Of a stretch of 64,000 nucleotides of DNA, positions 35,249 through 44,849 are shown piece after piece. Numbering within the stretch: the first letter of the stretch is position 1; each line of letters opens with the position of its first letter. The notes under the pieces were generated by a model, which ran no database searches, had not been told where the DNA came from, and worked only from the letters and a program-made list of their open reading frames with translations. Origin of the DNA: Natranaeroarchaeum aerophilus (lineage in GTDB: Archaea > Halobacteriota > Halobacteria > Halobacteriales > Natronoarchaeaceae); contig NZ_JAKRVY010000001.1 of the NCBI RefSeq assembly GCF_023638055.1, forward strand, positions 565,815 to 629,814. Reading direction: 5' to 3'. The position numbers and the translations under genes were made by a program.

Positions 35249-36802
35249 ATGAGCAAGACACCATCCACTACGACTTCACTTGCCGGCACTTCGATCGGAA
35301 TCGTCGGTGCCGGGATCGGCGGCCTCGCCGCGGCGGCGTATCTCGCCCGCGATGGGGCCGACGTGACAGTGTACGAACAGCGCTCGCAGGTCGGCGGCGT
35401 CGCCGGCAAGCTCGTCGACGGCGAGTTCCAGTTCGACACCGGGCCATCGTGGTACCTGATGCCGGAGCTGTTCGAGCGCTTTTTCGAGGACTTCGGCCAC
35501 GACCCCTCGGACTTTTACGAGCTCGAACGCCTCGACCCGAACTACCGGGTGTACTGGAAAGACGGCGACAGCGTCGACGTGCCCGCGGACCCGGATCAGG
35601 CCGCCAAGCTGTTCGAGTCCTACGAGCCCGGCGGCAGGGAGGCGTTCGAGCGCTATCTCGACCAGGCCGAGGAGGCCTACGAGATCGGGATGAACCGGTT
35701 CGTGCTGGCCAACCGCTGGCGGTTCCGCGACTACGTGTCCGCCGACGTTGCTCGGTCGGGGAAGGGATTGAGCTTCCTCGGTAACATGGACGAACACGTC
35801 GCCGAGTACTTCGATCATCCGAAGCTCCAGCAGCTCGTCCAGTACACGCTCGTCTTCCTCGGCGGCTCGCCGTACAACACGCCTGCCCTGTACACCCTGA
35901 TGAGCCACGTCGATTACGGGCTGGGTGTCTACTACCCGCAGGGCGGGATGTGGTCGTTCATCGAGGCGATTGAATCGGTTGCCCGCGAGCAGGGCGTCGA
36001 GATCCGGACCGACACGCCGGTGACCGGGCTCAAGCCGTACGGCAGCGGCGTCACGGTCGAACACCGTGGTGGCCCCACGAGCCACGATCGCGTCGTCAAC
36101 AACGCGCCACCCGCACATGTCGAGCGTGACCTGCTGCCCGACGGCGCGGCCGGCTCCCGGCCGATCGGCAGGTTGATGGGTGACAGCAACGAGTACTGGG
36201 ACGGCCGAACCCTCGCCCCCTCGGCCTTTATGCTCTATCTCGGTATCGACGGCGAGCTACCGGAGTTCGAACACCACACGCTCGTCCTTCCGACCGACTG
36301 GTCGGGCCACTTCGAGGCGATCTTCGACGAGCCAGGCTGGCCCGATGACCCGGCGTATTACGTCAACGTCCCGTCCAGAACCGATCCCTCCGTCGCCCCC
36401 GACGACGCCGAGACGATGGTCGTGCTCGTCCCGATCGCCGCGGAGCTGGCGGACGACCCGGAGCAACGCCAGCAGTACCGCGACGACGTGCTCGACAGCC
36501 TCGCGGAACACGCGGACGTCGACCTGCGCGATCGGATTCGCGTCGAGCACACGGCCTGTGTTACCGACTACAAGGTGCAGTTCAACAAGCTCGGCGGGAC
36601 GGCACTCGGCCTGGCCCACACCCTCGAACAGACCGGCCCCCTGCGTCCGGGGTTCAAAGTACCGGGGGTTGAACGAACCTATTACGTCGGCGGCGACGTC
36701 AACCCCGGTATCGGCGTCCCGATGTGTCTGCTGAGCGGCGAGCACGTCGCGGAGGTGGTCCGGGGCGATGTCGCCGATCAGGGCCTGCTTGACGCGGTCT
36801 GA
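35249..36802 (+). CDS. crtI: CrtI-type phytoene/carotenoid desaturase
   Basis: 517 residues from the ATG at 35249. The N-terminal FAD-binding motif IVGAGIGGLAAAAYLA is followed by GGVAGKL and the substrate-domain phrase FDTGPSWYLMPELFERFF, typical of CrtI desaturases. The C-terminal FAD loop YYVGGDVNPGIGVPM is complete. It would desaturate phytoene toward lycopene or act as a later desaturase in bacterioruberin synthesis; sequence alone does not separate these. It follows the carotene dioxygenase on the same strand, consistent with shared control. Confidence 0.88.
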   Translation: MSKTPSTTTSLAGTSIGIVGAGIGGLAAAAYLARDGADVTVYEQRSQVGGVAGKLVDGEFQFDTGPSWYLMPELFERFFEDFGHDPSDFYELERLDPNYRVYWKDGDSVDVPADPDQAAKLFESYEPGGREAFERYLDQAEEAYEIGMNRFVLANRWRFRDYVSADVARSGKGLSFLGNMDEHVAEYFDHPKLQQLVQYTLVFLGGSPYNTPALYTLMSHVDYGLGVYYPQGGMWSFIEAIESVAREQGVEIRTDTPVTGLKPYGSGVTVEHRGGPTSHDRVVNNAPPAHVERDLLPDGAAGSRPIGRLMGDSNEYWDGRTLAPSAFMLYLGIDGELPEFEHHTLVLPTDWSGHFEAIFDEPGWPDDPAYYVNVPSRTDPSVAPDDAETMVVLVPIAAELADDPEQRQQYRDDVLDSLAEHADVDLRDRIRVEHTACVTDYKVQFNKLGGTALGLAHTLEQTGPLRPGFKVPGVERTYYVGGDVNPGIGVPMCLLSGEHVAEVVRGDVADQGLLDAV

Positions 36803-36853
36803 TCCCGACGACAGGACCGCAGGCTCTTGTTCGTCCGGTCCCTGACACGACTG

Positions 36854-37753
36854 ATGAGTAACCTCCCCGAACGGATCGCGGACGTCGAAGACGCCGACTG
36901 TACCGGCATGCAGGCACTCGTTACCGGCTCAACAAGTGGTATCGGTCGTCACGCCGCCCTCGCGCTCGGTCGCCTCGGTGCGGACGTGATCGTGCATGGA
37001 CGCGATCGACAGGCAGGTGAGGCCGTCGTTGACGAGCTCACCGCCCTCGGCGTGGAGGGACGGTTCGTCGAGGCTGACTTTGCCGACACCGACTCGGTCT
37101 GGGAACTCGCAGCCACTGTCCGGGCGGAGACAGAGAGCCTCGACATCCTCGCGAACAACGCGGGTGGGTTCTTCCGAAACAACCGATTGACGGGTCTCGG
37201 CGTGGAGTACACCTTCCACGTTAACCATCTCTCCCCGTACCTGCTGACCGCCGAACTGCTCGACCACCTCGCGGCCGACGCCCGTGTCATCACGACGGCA
37301 TCAGCCGCACATAAGGGGGCATCGCTGGATCTGGACCGGGTATCCGAAGCTGACAGCGGAATGGGCGCGTACAGCCACTCGAAGCTCGCGAACATCCTGT
37401 TTTCGACGGAGCTCGCCCGGCGACTCGATGCCGCCGGAGAGGACGTGACCGCCAACAGCTTCCATCCCGGTGCGATTCCAGGGAGCGGGTTCAGTCGCTT
37501 TCTCCCAGGTCCACTGCCGGATCTGTTCGCAAAGCTCGACGCAGTACCGGGTGTCACATCGGTCGAGGACGGCGCAGCGGCGCTGGTTAATCTCGCTGTG
37601 TCGCCCCGTCTCGACGGGACGTCCGGGCGATATTTTTCAGGGCAGGACGTCACGACGCCATCGAGTGCAGCGAGAAACCGGGATGGCGCAAAGCGGCTCT
37701 GGGAGCGAAGCGCCGAGTGGCTCGACGTGGAAGAGCCGCTTTCGGGATACTGA
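36854..37753 (+). CDS. Short-chain dehydrogenase/reductase
   Basis: 299 residues from the ATG at 36854. The cofactor motif TGSTSGIG, the structural NNAGG and the catalytic Y-S-H-S-K (YxxxK) are clear. The length and FHPGAIPGSG resemble the retinol dehydrogenase/WW-oxidoreductase-like SDR branch. Position just after brp and crtI makes a retinoid or carotenoid substrate tempting, but the SDR family is too broad to assign one. Confidence 0.85.
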   Translation: MSNLPERIADVEDADCTGMQALVTGSTSGIGRHAALALGRLGADVIVHGRDRQAGEAVVDELTALGVEGRFVEADFADTDSVWELAATVRAETESLDILANNAGGFFRNNRLTGLGVEYTFHVNHLSPYLLTAELLDHLAADARVITTASAAHKGASLDLDRVSEADSGMGAYSHSKLANILFSTELARRLDAAGEDVTANSFHPGAIPGSGFSRFLPGPLPDLFAKLDAVPGVTSVEDGAAALVNLAVSPRLDGTSGRYFSGQDVTTPSSAARNRDGAKRLWERSAEWLDVEEPLSGY

Positions 37754-37801
37754 ACTGATCGGTTTCGCAAGCTTTTGACCACCACAGCAACCAGCTTTGC
37801 T

Positions 37802-38707
37802 GTGAGCCGATACCGCACCACCCTGTTGTTTCTCACCCTCGCCGCAATCTGGGGAACCGCGTTTATGGCGATCAACGCGGGGCTCGCGTACTTCCCGCCG
37901 GTCCTCTTTGCTGCGCTTCGGTTCGATATTGCTGCCCTCGTTATGCTCATGTACGCGGCCTCCGTGGTCGACGATCCGATCCCCCGCGGTCGTCGCGAGT
38001 GGGCCGACGTAGCGATCGGCGCGACGCTGATCATCGCTGGGTATCATGCCTTCCTCTTCATCGGCGAGAGCGACCCCGCGGTGACCAGCGCCATCGCCGC
38101 CGTCATCGTCGGGCTCTCGCCCGTCCTGACAACGGTCTTTGCCCGTGCGTTTCTCCCCTCGGAACGACTGACGCTCGTCGGGGTCATCGGACTACTGGTC
38201 GGCCTGCTCGGCGTGGTCGTCCTTGCCGCTCCCGACCCCGGAAACCTGATCGGGAGCGGGACGACCGCAAAGTTCCTCGTCTTCCTCGCCGCGGCGTCGT
38301 TCGCGCTGGGCTCGGTCCTGACACGGGCACTTGACAGCGGGATGCGGATCGAGACGATGGAGGCCTGGTCGATGCTCGTCGGCGCGGCACTGACCCACCT
38401 GATCGCCGTTGCACTCGGCGAGTCCCTTTCCGCCATCGTCTGGACGACAGAGGCCGTGCTGGCGCTTGGCTACCTCGCGTTCGTCGCCAGTGGGCTTGGC
38501 TTTCTCATCTACTTCGACCTCCTTGACCGACTCGGCCCGATCGAGATCAACCTCGTCTCCTATGTCGCCCCCGTCTTCGCCGCTCTCTCCGGTTGGCTCG
38601 TGCTGAACGAGGGACTCACGCTTACGACTATCGTGGGCTTTCTGCTCATCTGTGCCGGGTTCGCAGTTGTGAAGCGTTCGGCGATCCGGGACGAGCTATC
38701 GGAGTAG
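37802..38707 (+). CDS. EamA/DMT-family transporter
   Basis: 301 residues if the GTG at 37802 is the start (reading SRYRTTLLFLTLAAIWGTAFMAIN); a TTG at 37775 would add nine residues. Ten predicted membrane helices in two EamA repeats. The first has AAIWGTAFM, and the second ends in VAPVFAALSGWLVLNEGLT, both typical of drug/metabolite transporters such as RhaT and YdcZ relatives. The substrate is unknown. It ends eight bases before the first tRNA-Pro fragment. Confidence 0.85.
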   Translation: MSRYRTTLLFLTLAAIWGTAFMAINAGLAYFPPVLFAALRFDIAALVMLMYAASVVDDPIPRGRREWADVAIGATLIIAGYHAFLFIGESDPAVTSAIAAVIVGLSPVLTTVFARAFLPSERLTLVGVIGLLVGLLGVVVLAAPDPGNLIGSGTTAKFLVFLAAASFALGSVLTRALDSGMRIETMEAWSMLVGAALTHLIAVALGESLSAIVWTTEAVLALGYLAFVASGLGFLIYFDLLDRLGPIEINLVSYVAPVFAALSGWLVLNEGLTLTTIVGFLLICAGFAVVKRSAIRDELSE

Positions 38708-38714
38708 TGAGATG

Positions 38715-39113
38715 TGGGCCGGCGCGAATTCGTATCACGCCCGAGAACCTGCGTTGCGCGCGCCCGGCCTCATTCGAATTCGCTTGCGTGTATTTTCACC
38801 CCGCTATGGACTCCTCGCTATCGCTCGTCGTCGTAGAGTGGGGTGAAAATGGGCCGGCACGAATTCGAATCACACGAGACCTCCGGTCTCGCTTGCTCTC
38901 GTTCGCTTCGCTCACGAGAACGCGGTTACGGCCACCCGACGGCGGTAGCTCACCTGTTGAGAATGCGGGAAAAGTGGGCCGGCGCGAATCGCAAATTACG
39001 CCCAGACGTGCTCGCTTTGCTGCGCGCGCCTGGCCTCATTCGAATTCGCTTGGATGAACTTCCCCGCATTCCGGACCGCTCGCTACGCTCGCGGTATTGG
39101 AATGCGGGAAAAG
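38715..39113. repeat. Array of tRNA-Pro 3'-end fragments
   Basis: Copies of the tRNA-Pro 3' end (TGGGCCGGCGCGAATTCG and variants, in the same orientation as the tRNA at 39114) start at 38715, 38850 and 38975. The copy at 38850-38871 continues after a short insertion with GCGGTTACGGCCACCCGA (38922-38939), identical to tRNA bases 39136-39153. The spacers are also related: TACGCCC..., then CTCATTCGAATTCGCTTG, occurs after the first and third fragments. They look like attachment-site scars from repeated integrations at this tRNA. Apart from these, no gene is seen in the 406 bases. Confidence 0.65.
39063..39108 (-). terminator. Hairpin just after tRNA-Pro
   Basis: CCCGCATTCC (39063-39072) and GGAATGCGGG (39099-39108) form a perfect ten-base stem starting five bases beyond the tRNA 3' end. 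The loop contains GAGCGTAGCGAGCGG on the minus strand, related to the 65-bp repeat loops. It could end transcription or guide 3' processing. Confidence 0.4.
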
Positions 39114-39186
39114 TGGGCCGGCGCGAATTCGAATCGCGGTTACGGCCACCCGAAGGCCGAAGGATACCAAGCTACCCCACCGGCCC
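39114..39186 (-). tRNA. tRNA-Pro, anticodon CGG
   Basis: The 73 bases on the minus strand fold fully: acceptor GGGCCGG/CCGGCCC; D-arm with A14, G18-G19 and A21; anticodon arm CGGCC-TTCGGGT-GGCCG giving anticodon CGG (codon CCG); variable loop TAAC; T-arm CGCGA-TTCGAAT-TCGCG; discriminator A. CCA is not encoded. No intron. GTTAAAAA at 39211-39218 (minus strand) is well placed as its TATA box, 25-32 bases upstream. Confidence 0.93.
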
Positions 39187-39233
39187 GCACCCGAAAGAAG
39201 GGTGGTATCGTTTTTAACGCTTCCGGACTGGTA

Positions 39234-39824
39234 TCAAAACCGCGTGTAGCCGTCGGTGTCGAGGTACTGCTGGACGACGGTGATGGCGTGGTCGGCGTGC
39301 AGTCGCTCCGGGCCGAGTCGGACATGCAGGTCGCAGTGCTCAACCAGCAGATCGGCCTCCCACGGCTCGAAATCGTGGTGATCCGAGAGAACGAACACGG
39401 GATCGCTCGGCGCGTCGACCTCGACGATCGCATCGCCGTCCTCATGGAGCTGGACAATTGTCCCCCCGATGTCGTCGAGCAGGTCCTCGAATCCCATCCG
39501 CCTGAGCGAGACGCCGGGCGAGGTCTCGACGGGGATATGCCCGATCGCTTCTTCGCGTTCTTCGAGGGCCTTGCGGACGAGCGCGGCGGTCGAGCGCTCG
39601 TCGGGGTTGAGACGCTGCAGATCGCTCCCCTCGAACGTAACTGTAAATTCGTCCTGCAAGACGAGATGGACGCGGACGTCCTCACGAATGTCGTGGGAGA
39701 GAAAGAACGCGGAGTTGACACACCGACAGAGGACGTCGAGGCGACCGGCCCCGCCCGCGAGATCCGAAAGCGCGAAATCCGACTCGATGGGCGCGTCGTG
39801 GCCGAGCACGATGAACTGGCGCAT
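39234..39824 (-). CDS. trmY: tRNA (pseudouridine54-N1)-methyltransferase TrmY
   Basis: 196 residues from the ATG at 39824, where the conserved MRQFIVLGHDA begins; a longer frame is not protein-like. It is a SPOUT-family enzyme; the knot region contains IVEVDAPSDPVFVLSDHHDFEP, matching archaeal TrmY. It methylates pseudouridine 54 in the tRNA T-loop to m1-pseudouridine, the archaeal substitute for ribothymidine. The divergent neighbour 465 bases away is pus10, which makes its substrate. Confidence 0.92.
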   Translation of the reverse strand: MRQFIVLGHDAPIESDFALSDLAGGAGRLDVLCRCVNSAFFLSHDIREDVRVHLVLQDEFTVTFEGSDLQRLNPDERSTAALVRKALEEREEAIGHIPVETSPGVSLRRMGFEDLLDDIGGTIVQLHEDGDAIVEVDAPSDPVFVLSDHHDFEPWEADLLVEHCDLHVRLGPERLHADHAITVVQQYLDTDGYTRF

Positions 39825-40016
39825 ACCGGTGATTCGACCAGCGAATAAAAAGGGGCGTCGAATCGTCGACAGACCCGGACAGTAACGGCGCACGCTGGCG
39901 GGACTGCCGAGCACCGCGAGGCGTCCCGCCGGAGCCGTGCGAGGGGTGAGGAGCGCAGGAGCAATGCGACGAGCACCGCAACCGGTTGGGGAGGGCGAGG
40001 TCCTGTATGGGTGGAT

Positions 40017-40115
40017 CGAAAGGGGCCGGATCGGTCGGCGAGCGAGGCGACGCAAGCACGGGACGTAGTCCCGCGCACAGCGAGCCGCAGCCGGCGAGCG
40101 ATCCGGGGGCTTTCG
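40017..40115. repeat. Long hairpin element, copy 2
   Basis: The left arm 40017-40037 (CGAAAG, GGG, CC, GGATCG, G, TCG) pairs with 40095-40115. The mismatched GGG opposite GGG and single G opposite G fall at the same places as in copy 1 (25455-25558), while the six-base core is GGATCG here and GCCACG there, each complementary to its own partner. Upstream bases (CCGGTTGGGGAGGGC) are also shared with copy 1. The rest of the 465-base trmY-pus10 gap shows no gene. Confidence 0.7.
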
Positions 40116-40289
40116 TGGTAGTGTTCCCCCGTGATCAAACGATTCCACGAGCGACCCGAGACTGTTCTAGGGAGAGTCATCCAGAACGATTCCAGTACCG
40201 AAAACCAATCCAGAAGACGCGACTACCAACTTCCCGACTTCTGGTCGGCTTCCACAAGCTAGTTACCCCCGCTCCGACTGGATACGGGT

Positions 40290-41591
40290 ATGACGGTACT
40301 CGACGACGCCCGCGCGCTTCTGGAGACGGGACCGCTCTGTGACGCCTGTCTCGGGCGACCCTTCTCGGATCGGAGCTTCGGGCTGACCAACGACGAGCGC
40401 GGCCGGGCGCTCCGAACCGCGATCGCGCTGGAAGACGACGATGATTACGAGCCCACGCCACCCGAGGACTGCTGGGTCTGTGAGGGGTTCTGTGGCGAGT
40501 ACGACGAGTGGGCCGAGCGCGTCGCCCAGGCGGTCGAAGACATCCACTTCGAGACGTATCAGGTCGGGACGCGCACCCCACCGCTAATCGAGGAAAACGA
40601 CGTCTTGCTGCGGGAAGACGCCGGACTCGACGCGGATGCGGGCGAGCTGTTCAAATCCGAGTTCAACCGCGAGGTCGGCAAGCGCGTTGGGCAGAAGACC
40701 GACACGATGGTCGACTTCGAGCGGCCCGACGTGCTGGCCCTGCTCAACCTCGAACGCGACGGCGACGTCGAGATCCAGGTCAACCCGGCCTTTGTCTACG
40801 GCCGGTACCGCAAGCTCGAACGCGACATTCCCCAGACCGAGTGGCCCTGCCGGGAGTGTGGCGGCAGCGGGAAGGATCTCGGTCCCGAGGGCGAGATCGA
40901 CTGCGACCACTGCGGCGGTAGCGGCTACCTCTACGACGACAGCGTCGAGGGATACGTCGCACCGCACGTCCGCGAGGCCATGGAGGGCGAGGACGCCGTC
41001 TTCCACGGCGCTGGCCGCGAGGACGTCGACGCGCTGATGCTCGAGCGCGGTCGGCCGTTCGTCGCGGAGGTCAAAGAGCCCGGCTTCCGGAGCCCAGATG
41101 TCGAGGCGCTTGAAGCACAGATCAACGAGGAAGCGGAGGGATCGGTCGAGGTCGAGGGGCTTCGCCTCGCGACCCACGAGATGGTCGAGCGCGTCAAGGA
41201 ACTGGAAGCGAGCAAGACCTATCGGATGGACGTCGAGTTCGCTGAACCGGTCGAGAATGGCGAGTTCGAAGCCGCCCTCGACGAACTGGAGGGGGCGACG
41301 ATCGAGCAGTACACGCCCGAGCGGGTCGACCACCGCCGAGCAAGTCTCACGCGCACGCGAGAGGTCTACGAGGTCGAGGGAGAACTGCTCGACGACCGTC
41401 ACGCTGACATCGAACTCCACGGTGCGGGCGGGCTCTACGTCAAGGAACTGGTCAGCAGTGATAATGGTCGAACCGAGCCGAGTCTTTCGGGGATCCTCGG
41501 CGTCGACGCCGAAGTGACGGCGCTGGACGTGCTGGATGTCGAAGGCGAGGAAGAGGCGTTCGAGCAGGCGGAGTTCTTCCGCGAGAGCTAG
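40290..41591 (+). CDS. pus10: tRNA pseudouridine(54/55) synthase Pus10
   Basis: 433 residues. N-terminal zinc-binding cysteines C17-x-x-C20 and C61-x-x-C64, a THUMP-like middle, then the catalytic region with GREDVDALML, holding the catalytic aspartate. Between them is a second Cys set, CREC-GGSG and CDHC-GGSG (187-212), a zinc ribbon that archaeal Pus10 proteins usually carry in some form. The enzyme makes pseudouridine 54 and 55 in tRNA. Divergent from trmY, whose substrate it makes. Confidence 0.93.
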   Translation: MTVLDDARALLETGPLCDACLGRPFSDRSFGLTNDERGRALRTAIALEDDDDYEPTPPEDCWVCEGFCGEYDEWAERVAQAVEDIHFETYQVGTRTPPLIEENDVLLREDAGLDADAGELFKSEFNREVGKRVGQKTDTMVDFERPDVLALLNLERDGDVEIQVNPAFVYGRYRKLERDIPQTEWPCRECGGSGKDLGPEGEIDCDHCGGSGYLYDDSVEGYVAPHVREAMEGEDAVFHGAGREDVDALMLERGRPFVAEVKEPGFRSPDVEALEAQINEEAEGSVEVEGLRLATHEMVERVKELEASKTYRMDVEFAEPVENGEFEAALDELEGATIEQYTPERVDHRRASLTRTREVYEVEGELLDDRHADIELHGAGGLYVKELVSSDNGRTEPSLSGILGVDAEVTALDVLDVEGEEEAFEQAEFFRES

Positions 41592-41648
41592 CTCGATAAC
41601 CAAACTTTCGGTATAGTGTCGCCGATATCGTTTCGCTACGTTTGAATC

Positions 41649-43322
41649 TTAGTCGCAGTTCAGATCGATTTCTTGATTTTGGTCAGTGAGTTCTCCCGTA
41701 CAGGTGGAAGTAGTGCCAGTATCATCCTGAACGATCACCTCTACCGGCAGTGGATTTCCATTATTCACTTTGGTGCTGTCAAAGCCACTGAACGAATATG
41801 TACCCTCAAAGTTCACTTCCGGACCCTGTTCTTCATCAGATTCTCCGCCGTGTTTTACCACGAACTCCACTTCGTAGTCAGTATTACCCGGGTTATCCAC
41901 TTCGACATTGAAATCAACATTATCAACTTCGTTGGGGTGAACATCGTTGGATTCAGCACTGACGCTCTCTACCTCAACCGGGGTTTCCGATTCGTCTTCT
42001 GTGACCGTCACATCCGTCATATCGCTGTCGTCCTCACTGGCCACGGTCGCCATGTAATCGCCCGCGTCACCGTTGCTGGTAGACCACGTGAGCGTCACCG
42101 TTTCAGTCTCGCCAGCGTCGACATCGACCGATTGGCTGTCCTTTTGCTCACCGTCGATCTCCAGTGCGATCGTCTGGTCGCCGTCTTCCGACCCGGTATT
42201 CTCGATATCGGCAGTCACTGTGAGCTCCTCGTCCTCTTCGACCGGGCTGTTCGTGCCGGTGATGTCGACCTCGAAATTCACTGGATCACCCGCCCCGTCG
42301 CTTTCTACCTCGACACCAGTGTCGTCGCTGGCGTCCTCACTGGCCACGATCGCCGTGTAATCGCCCGTGTCACCGTCGCTGGTAGACCACCTGAGCGTCA
42401 CCGTTTCAGTCTCGCCATCGTCGACATCGACCGATTCGCTGTCGCGCTGCTCACCGCCGACATCCAGAGTAATCGTCTGATCTCCGTTTTCGGAGCCGGT
42501 GTTGGTAATTTCCGCGGTCACGTCGAGGTCCTCACCCTCCTCGACCGGACTGTTCGTGGTGTCGATCGAGACCTCGAAGTTGGTACCGCCGGCACCACCC
42601 GAGACCGTGACGGCTTCCGTAACGCCATCGTCGTCGCTGGCGACACGCACATCGATCTCCGGTGTATCACTTCCATCAGTGGTGTACGAGAACGTGTCGC
42701 TATGGGTGTCACCTTCGTCGAGGGTCAGATCGTCCTCCGTCCCTTCGACCGTCCCGTCGATGCGGAATTCGATGTCCTGTGTCCCTTCGTCGCTGCGGGT
42801 GTTTTCCACTGTGTACTCGACCTTGACGGTATCTCTGGCGTCGACATCGTTGTCATAGTCGTCGATCGAGACCGCAAAGTAGGTTCCACCGGACAGGTCT
42901 GTACGCACGGTATGACTGCTAAACGTGCTTGAGCTACCTCCTCCGGAGTTCCAGATGACGGAGACCGAATCTCCCTGATCGATCGGCTGGCCGTTACACT
43001 CATCGAACTCCACCTCGTCGCTCGTTTCGATCGTCCCCGATCCATCCCAGACTCCCGTACACTCTACGCCGCCAACGTAGACCTCGACCTGGTCTTCCGG
43101 GACGTTAGTGCCCCGGTCGGCGATTAGGGTTACATTCCCGTCCGGCGATTCGATCGCTTTGAATTCACCGTGCGGTGAGGGCTCCGCCGGGTTTGCAGCG
43201 AGTGCAAAGCCACCGATGACAGCCATGATCGTCACAAAAATCGCGATCATCAGGACGACGCCGATTACGGGTGATACGGCCCGTTTGTCGGCCGGCAACG
43301 ATGGGAAGATTGTAGGAGTCAT
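41649..43322 (-). CDS. Type IV pilin-like surface protein with CARDB-type repeats
   Basis: 557 residues from the ATG at 43322. The N-terminus DKRAVSPVIGVVLMIAIFV is a PibD-type class III signal with the cleavage site before the hydrophobic helix. The extracellular part is very acidic. Two tandem CARDB-like domains begin TNSPVEEGEDL and TNSPVEEDEEL and share DQTI, GETETVTL and GDYTA/GDYMA phrases, suggesting a recent internal duplication. A third, more diverged domain (VESVSAESNDVHPNEV) ends the protein. It occupies the place downstream of atpB where atpD might be expected. Adhesion or a pilus-tip role is inferred. Confidence 0.82.
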   Translation of the reverse strand: MTPTIFPSLPADKRAVSPVIGVVLMIAIFVTIMAVIGGFALAANPAEPSPHGEFKAIESPDGNVTLIADRGTNVPEDQVEVYVGGVECTGVWDGSGTIETSDEVEFDECNGQPIDQGDSVSVIWNSGGGSSSTFSSHTVRTDLSGGTYFAVSIDDYDNDVDARDTVKVEYTVENTRSDEGTQDIEFRIDGTVEGTEDDLTLDEGDTHSDTFSYTTDGSDTPEIDVRVASDDDGVTEAVTVSGGAGGTNFEVSIDTTNSPVEEGEDLDVTAEITNTGSENGDQTITLDVGGEQRDSESVDVDDGETETVTLRWSTSDGDTGDYTAIVASEDASDDTGVEVESDGAGDPVNFEVDITGTNSPVEEDEELTVTADIENTGSEDGDQTIALEIDGEQKDSQSVDVDAGETETVTLTWSTSNGDAGDYMATVASEDDSDMTDVTVTEDESETPVEVESVSAESNDVHPNEVDNVDFNVEVDNPGNTDYEVEFVVKHGGESDEEQGPEVNFEGTYSFSGFDSTKVNNGNPLPVEVIVQDDTGTTSTCTGELTDQNQEIDLNCD

Positions 43323-43431
43323 ACAGGTTGCGCGTTGGCTACATATAGCATCGAACATATATATCGGTCACGTATCAAATCCCCGGAGACAGAACATATA
43401 ACAAACCGAAGACGGCGTGAAAATATACTGC

Positions 43432-44847
43432 CTAGTCGGCGGTCGTCTCGACGAGTTCGGAGTCGTCCTCGCGGTAGTGCTCCTCGATGAGGTCCTCGTC
43501 GATGCGGTTCAGCGCCTCTTTCGGGAGCATCGAGAGCAGATCCCAGCCGAGTTCGAGCGTCTCCTCGATCGATCGGCTGTTGTCGTAGCCCTGCTCGACG
43601 AACTCGGCCTCGAAGCGATCGGCAAAGTCGAGGAACTTGTTGTCCCGTTCGCTGAGCGCCTCGCGCCCGACGATGTTCACCAGATCGCGCAGGTCCTCAC
43701 CCTCGGCGTAGGCAGCGTACATCTGGTCGGAGACGTCGCCGTGGTCACCGCGGGTCAGTCCCTCGCCGATCCCGTCGTCCATCAGCCGGGAGAGGCTCGG
43801 CAGGACGTTGATCGGCGGTTTGATACCCTGGCTGTTGAGGTCCCGATCGATGTAGATCTGGCCCTCCGTAATGTATCCCGTCAGGTCCGGGATTGGGTGG
43901 GTGTCGTCGTCGCCGGGCATCGTGAGGATCGGAATCTGGGTGACCGAGCCCTCGCGGCCTTCGATTCGCCCGGCACGCTCGTAGAGCTGTGCCAGGTCGG
44001 TGTACATGTACCCGGGGTAGCCACGCCGGCCCGGGACCTCCTCACGTGCGGCACCGATCTCTCGCAGTGCCTCACAGTAGTTGGTCATGTCGGTCAGGAT
44101 CACCAGCACGTGGTAATCCTTCTCGAAGGCGAGATACTCGGCGGTGGTAAGCGCGAGTCGCGGCGTGACGGTCCGCTCGACTGCGGGGTCGTCCGCGAGG
44201 TTCATGAAGACGACAGAGCGTTCCAGCGCGCCGGTGCGCTCGAAGTCGTCCATGAACTCGTTTGCCTCCTCCTGGGTGATCCCCATCGCGCCGAAGATTA
44301 CCGCGAACTCCGAGCCCTCACCGTCGCCCTCCTCTTCTTCCGGCACGGACGCCTGCCGTGCGATCTGGAGTGCGAGATCGTTGTGTGGTAGGCCCGAACC
44401 CGAGAAGATCGGCAGCTTCTGGCCGCGAACCAGCGTGTTCATGCCGTCGATGGCCGAAACGCCGGTCTGGATGAACTCCTCGGGATACTCGCGGGCGTAG
44501 GGGTTGATCGCCTCGCCGACGATGTCGATCCGGTCGTCCGGGACGATCTCCGGCCCGCCGTCGATTGGGTTCCCGGAGCCGTCGAGCACCCGTCCGAGCA
44601 GGTCCTCAGTGACGGGCATCTTCATGGTCTCGCCGAGGAACCGAACGGAGGACTTGCGGTCGATCCCTTCGGTCCCCTCGAAGACCTGAATCGCGACGAG
44701 CCCCTGGCTCGATTCCAGAATCTGTCCGCGCTTGGTGTCGCCGGATGGCGTCTCGATCTCGACGATCTCGTCGTAGCCGATCGGCTCGTCGACCTCGGCG
44801 AACACCAGCGGACCGCTGATCTCAGTGATTGTCTGATACTCTTTCAT
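43432..44847 (-). CDS. atpB: A-type ATP synthase subunit B
   Basis: 471 residues, the regulatory, non-catalytic subunit of the A1 head. The nucleotide-binding loop is degenerate ([13 protein letters not shown] in place of a Walker A), as expected for subunit B, and [11 protein letters not shown] and [14 protein letters not shown] are conserved. It is two bases from the end of atpA. It is the last ATP synthase gene seen; atpD does not follow within the window. Confidence 0.97.
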   Translation of the reverse strand: MKEYQTITEISGPLVFAEVDEPIGYDEIVEIETPSGDTKRGQILESSQGLVAIQVFEGTEGIDRKSSVRFLGETMKMPVTEDLLGRVLDGSGNPIDGGPEIVPDDRIDIVGEAINPYAREYPEEFIQTGVSAIDGMNTLVRGQKLPIFSGSGLPHNDLALQIARQASVPEEEEGDGEGSEFAVIFGAMGITQEEANEFMDDFERTGALERSVVFMNLADDPAVERTVTPRLALTTAEYLAFEKDYHVLVILTDMTNYCEALREIGAAREEVPGRRGYPGYMYTDLAQLYERAGRIEGREGSVTQIPILTMPGDDDTHPIPDLTGYITEGQIYIDRDLNSQGIKPPINVLPSLSRLMDDGIGEGLTRGDHGDVSDQMYAAYAEGEDLRDLVNIVGREALSERDNKFLDFADRFEAEFVEQGYDNSRSIEETLELGWDLLSMLPKEALNRIDEDLIEEHYREDDSELVETTAD

Positions 44848-44849
44848 TG

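Noticed and set aside
34102-35439. 445-codon minus-strand frame opposite brp
   Set aside because: It would overlap all of brp and the start of crtI; low-complexity charged product.
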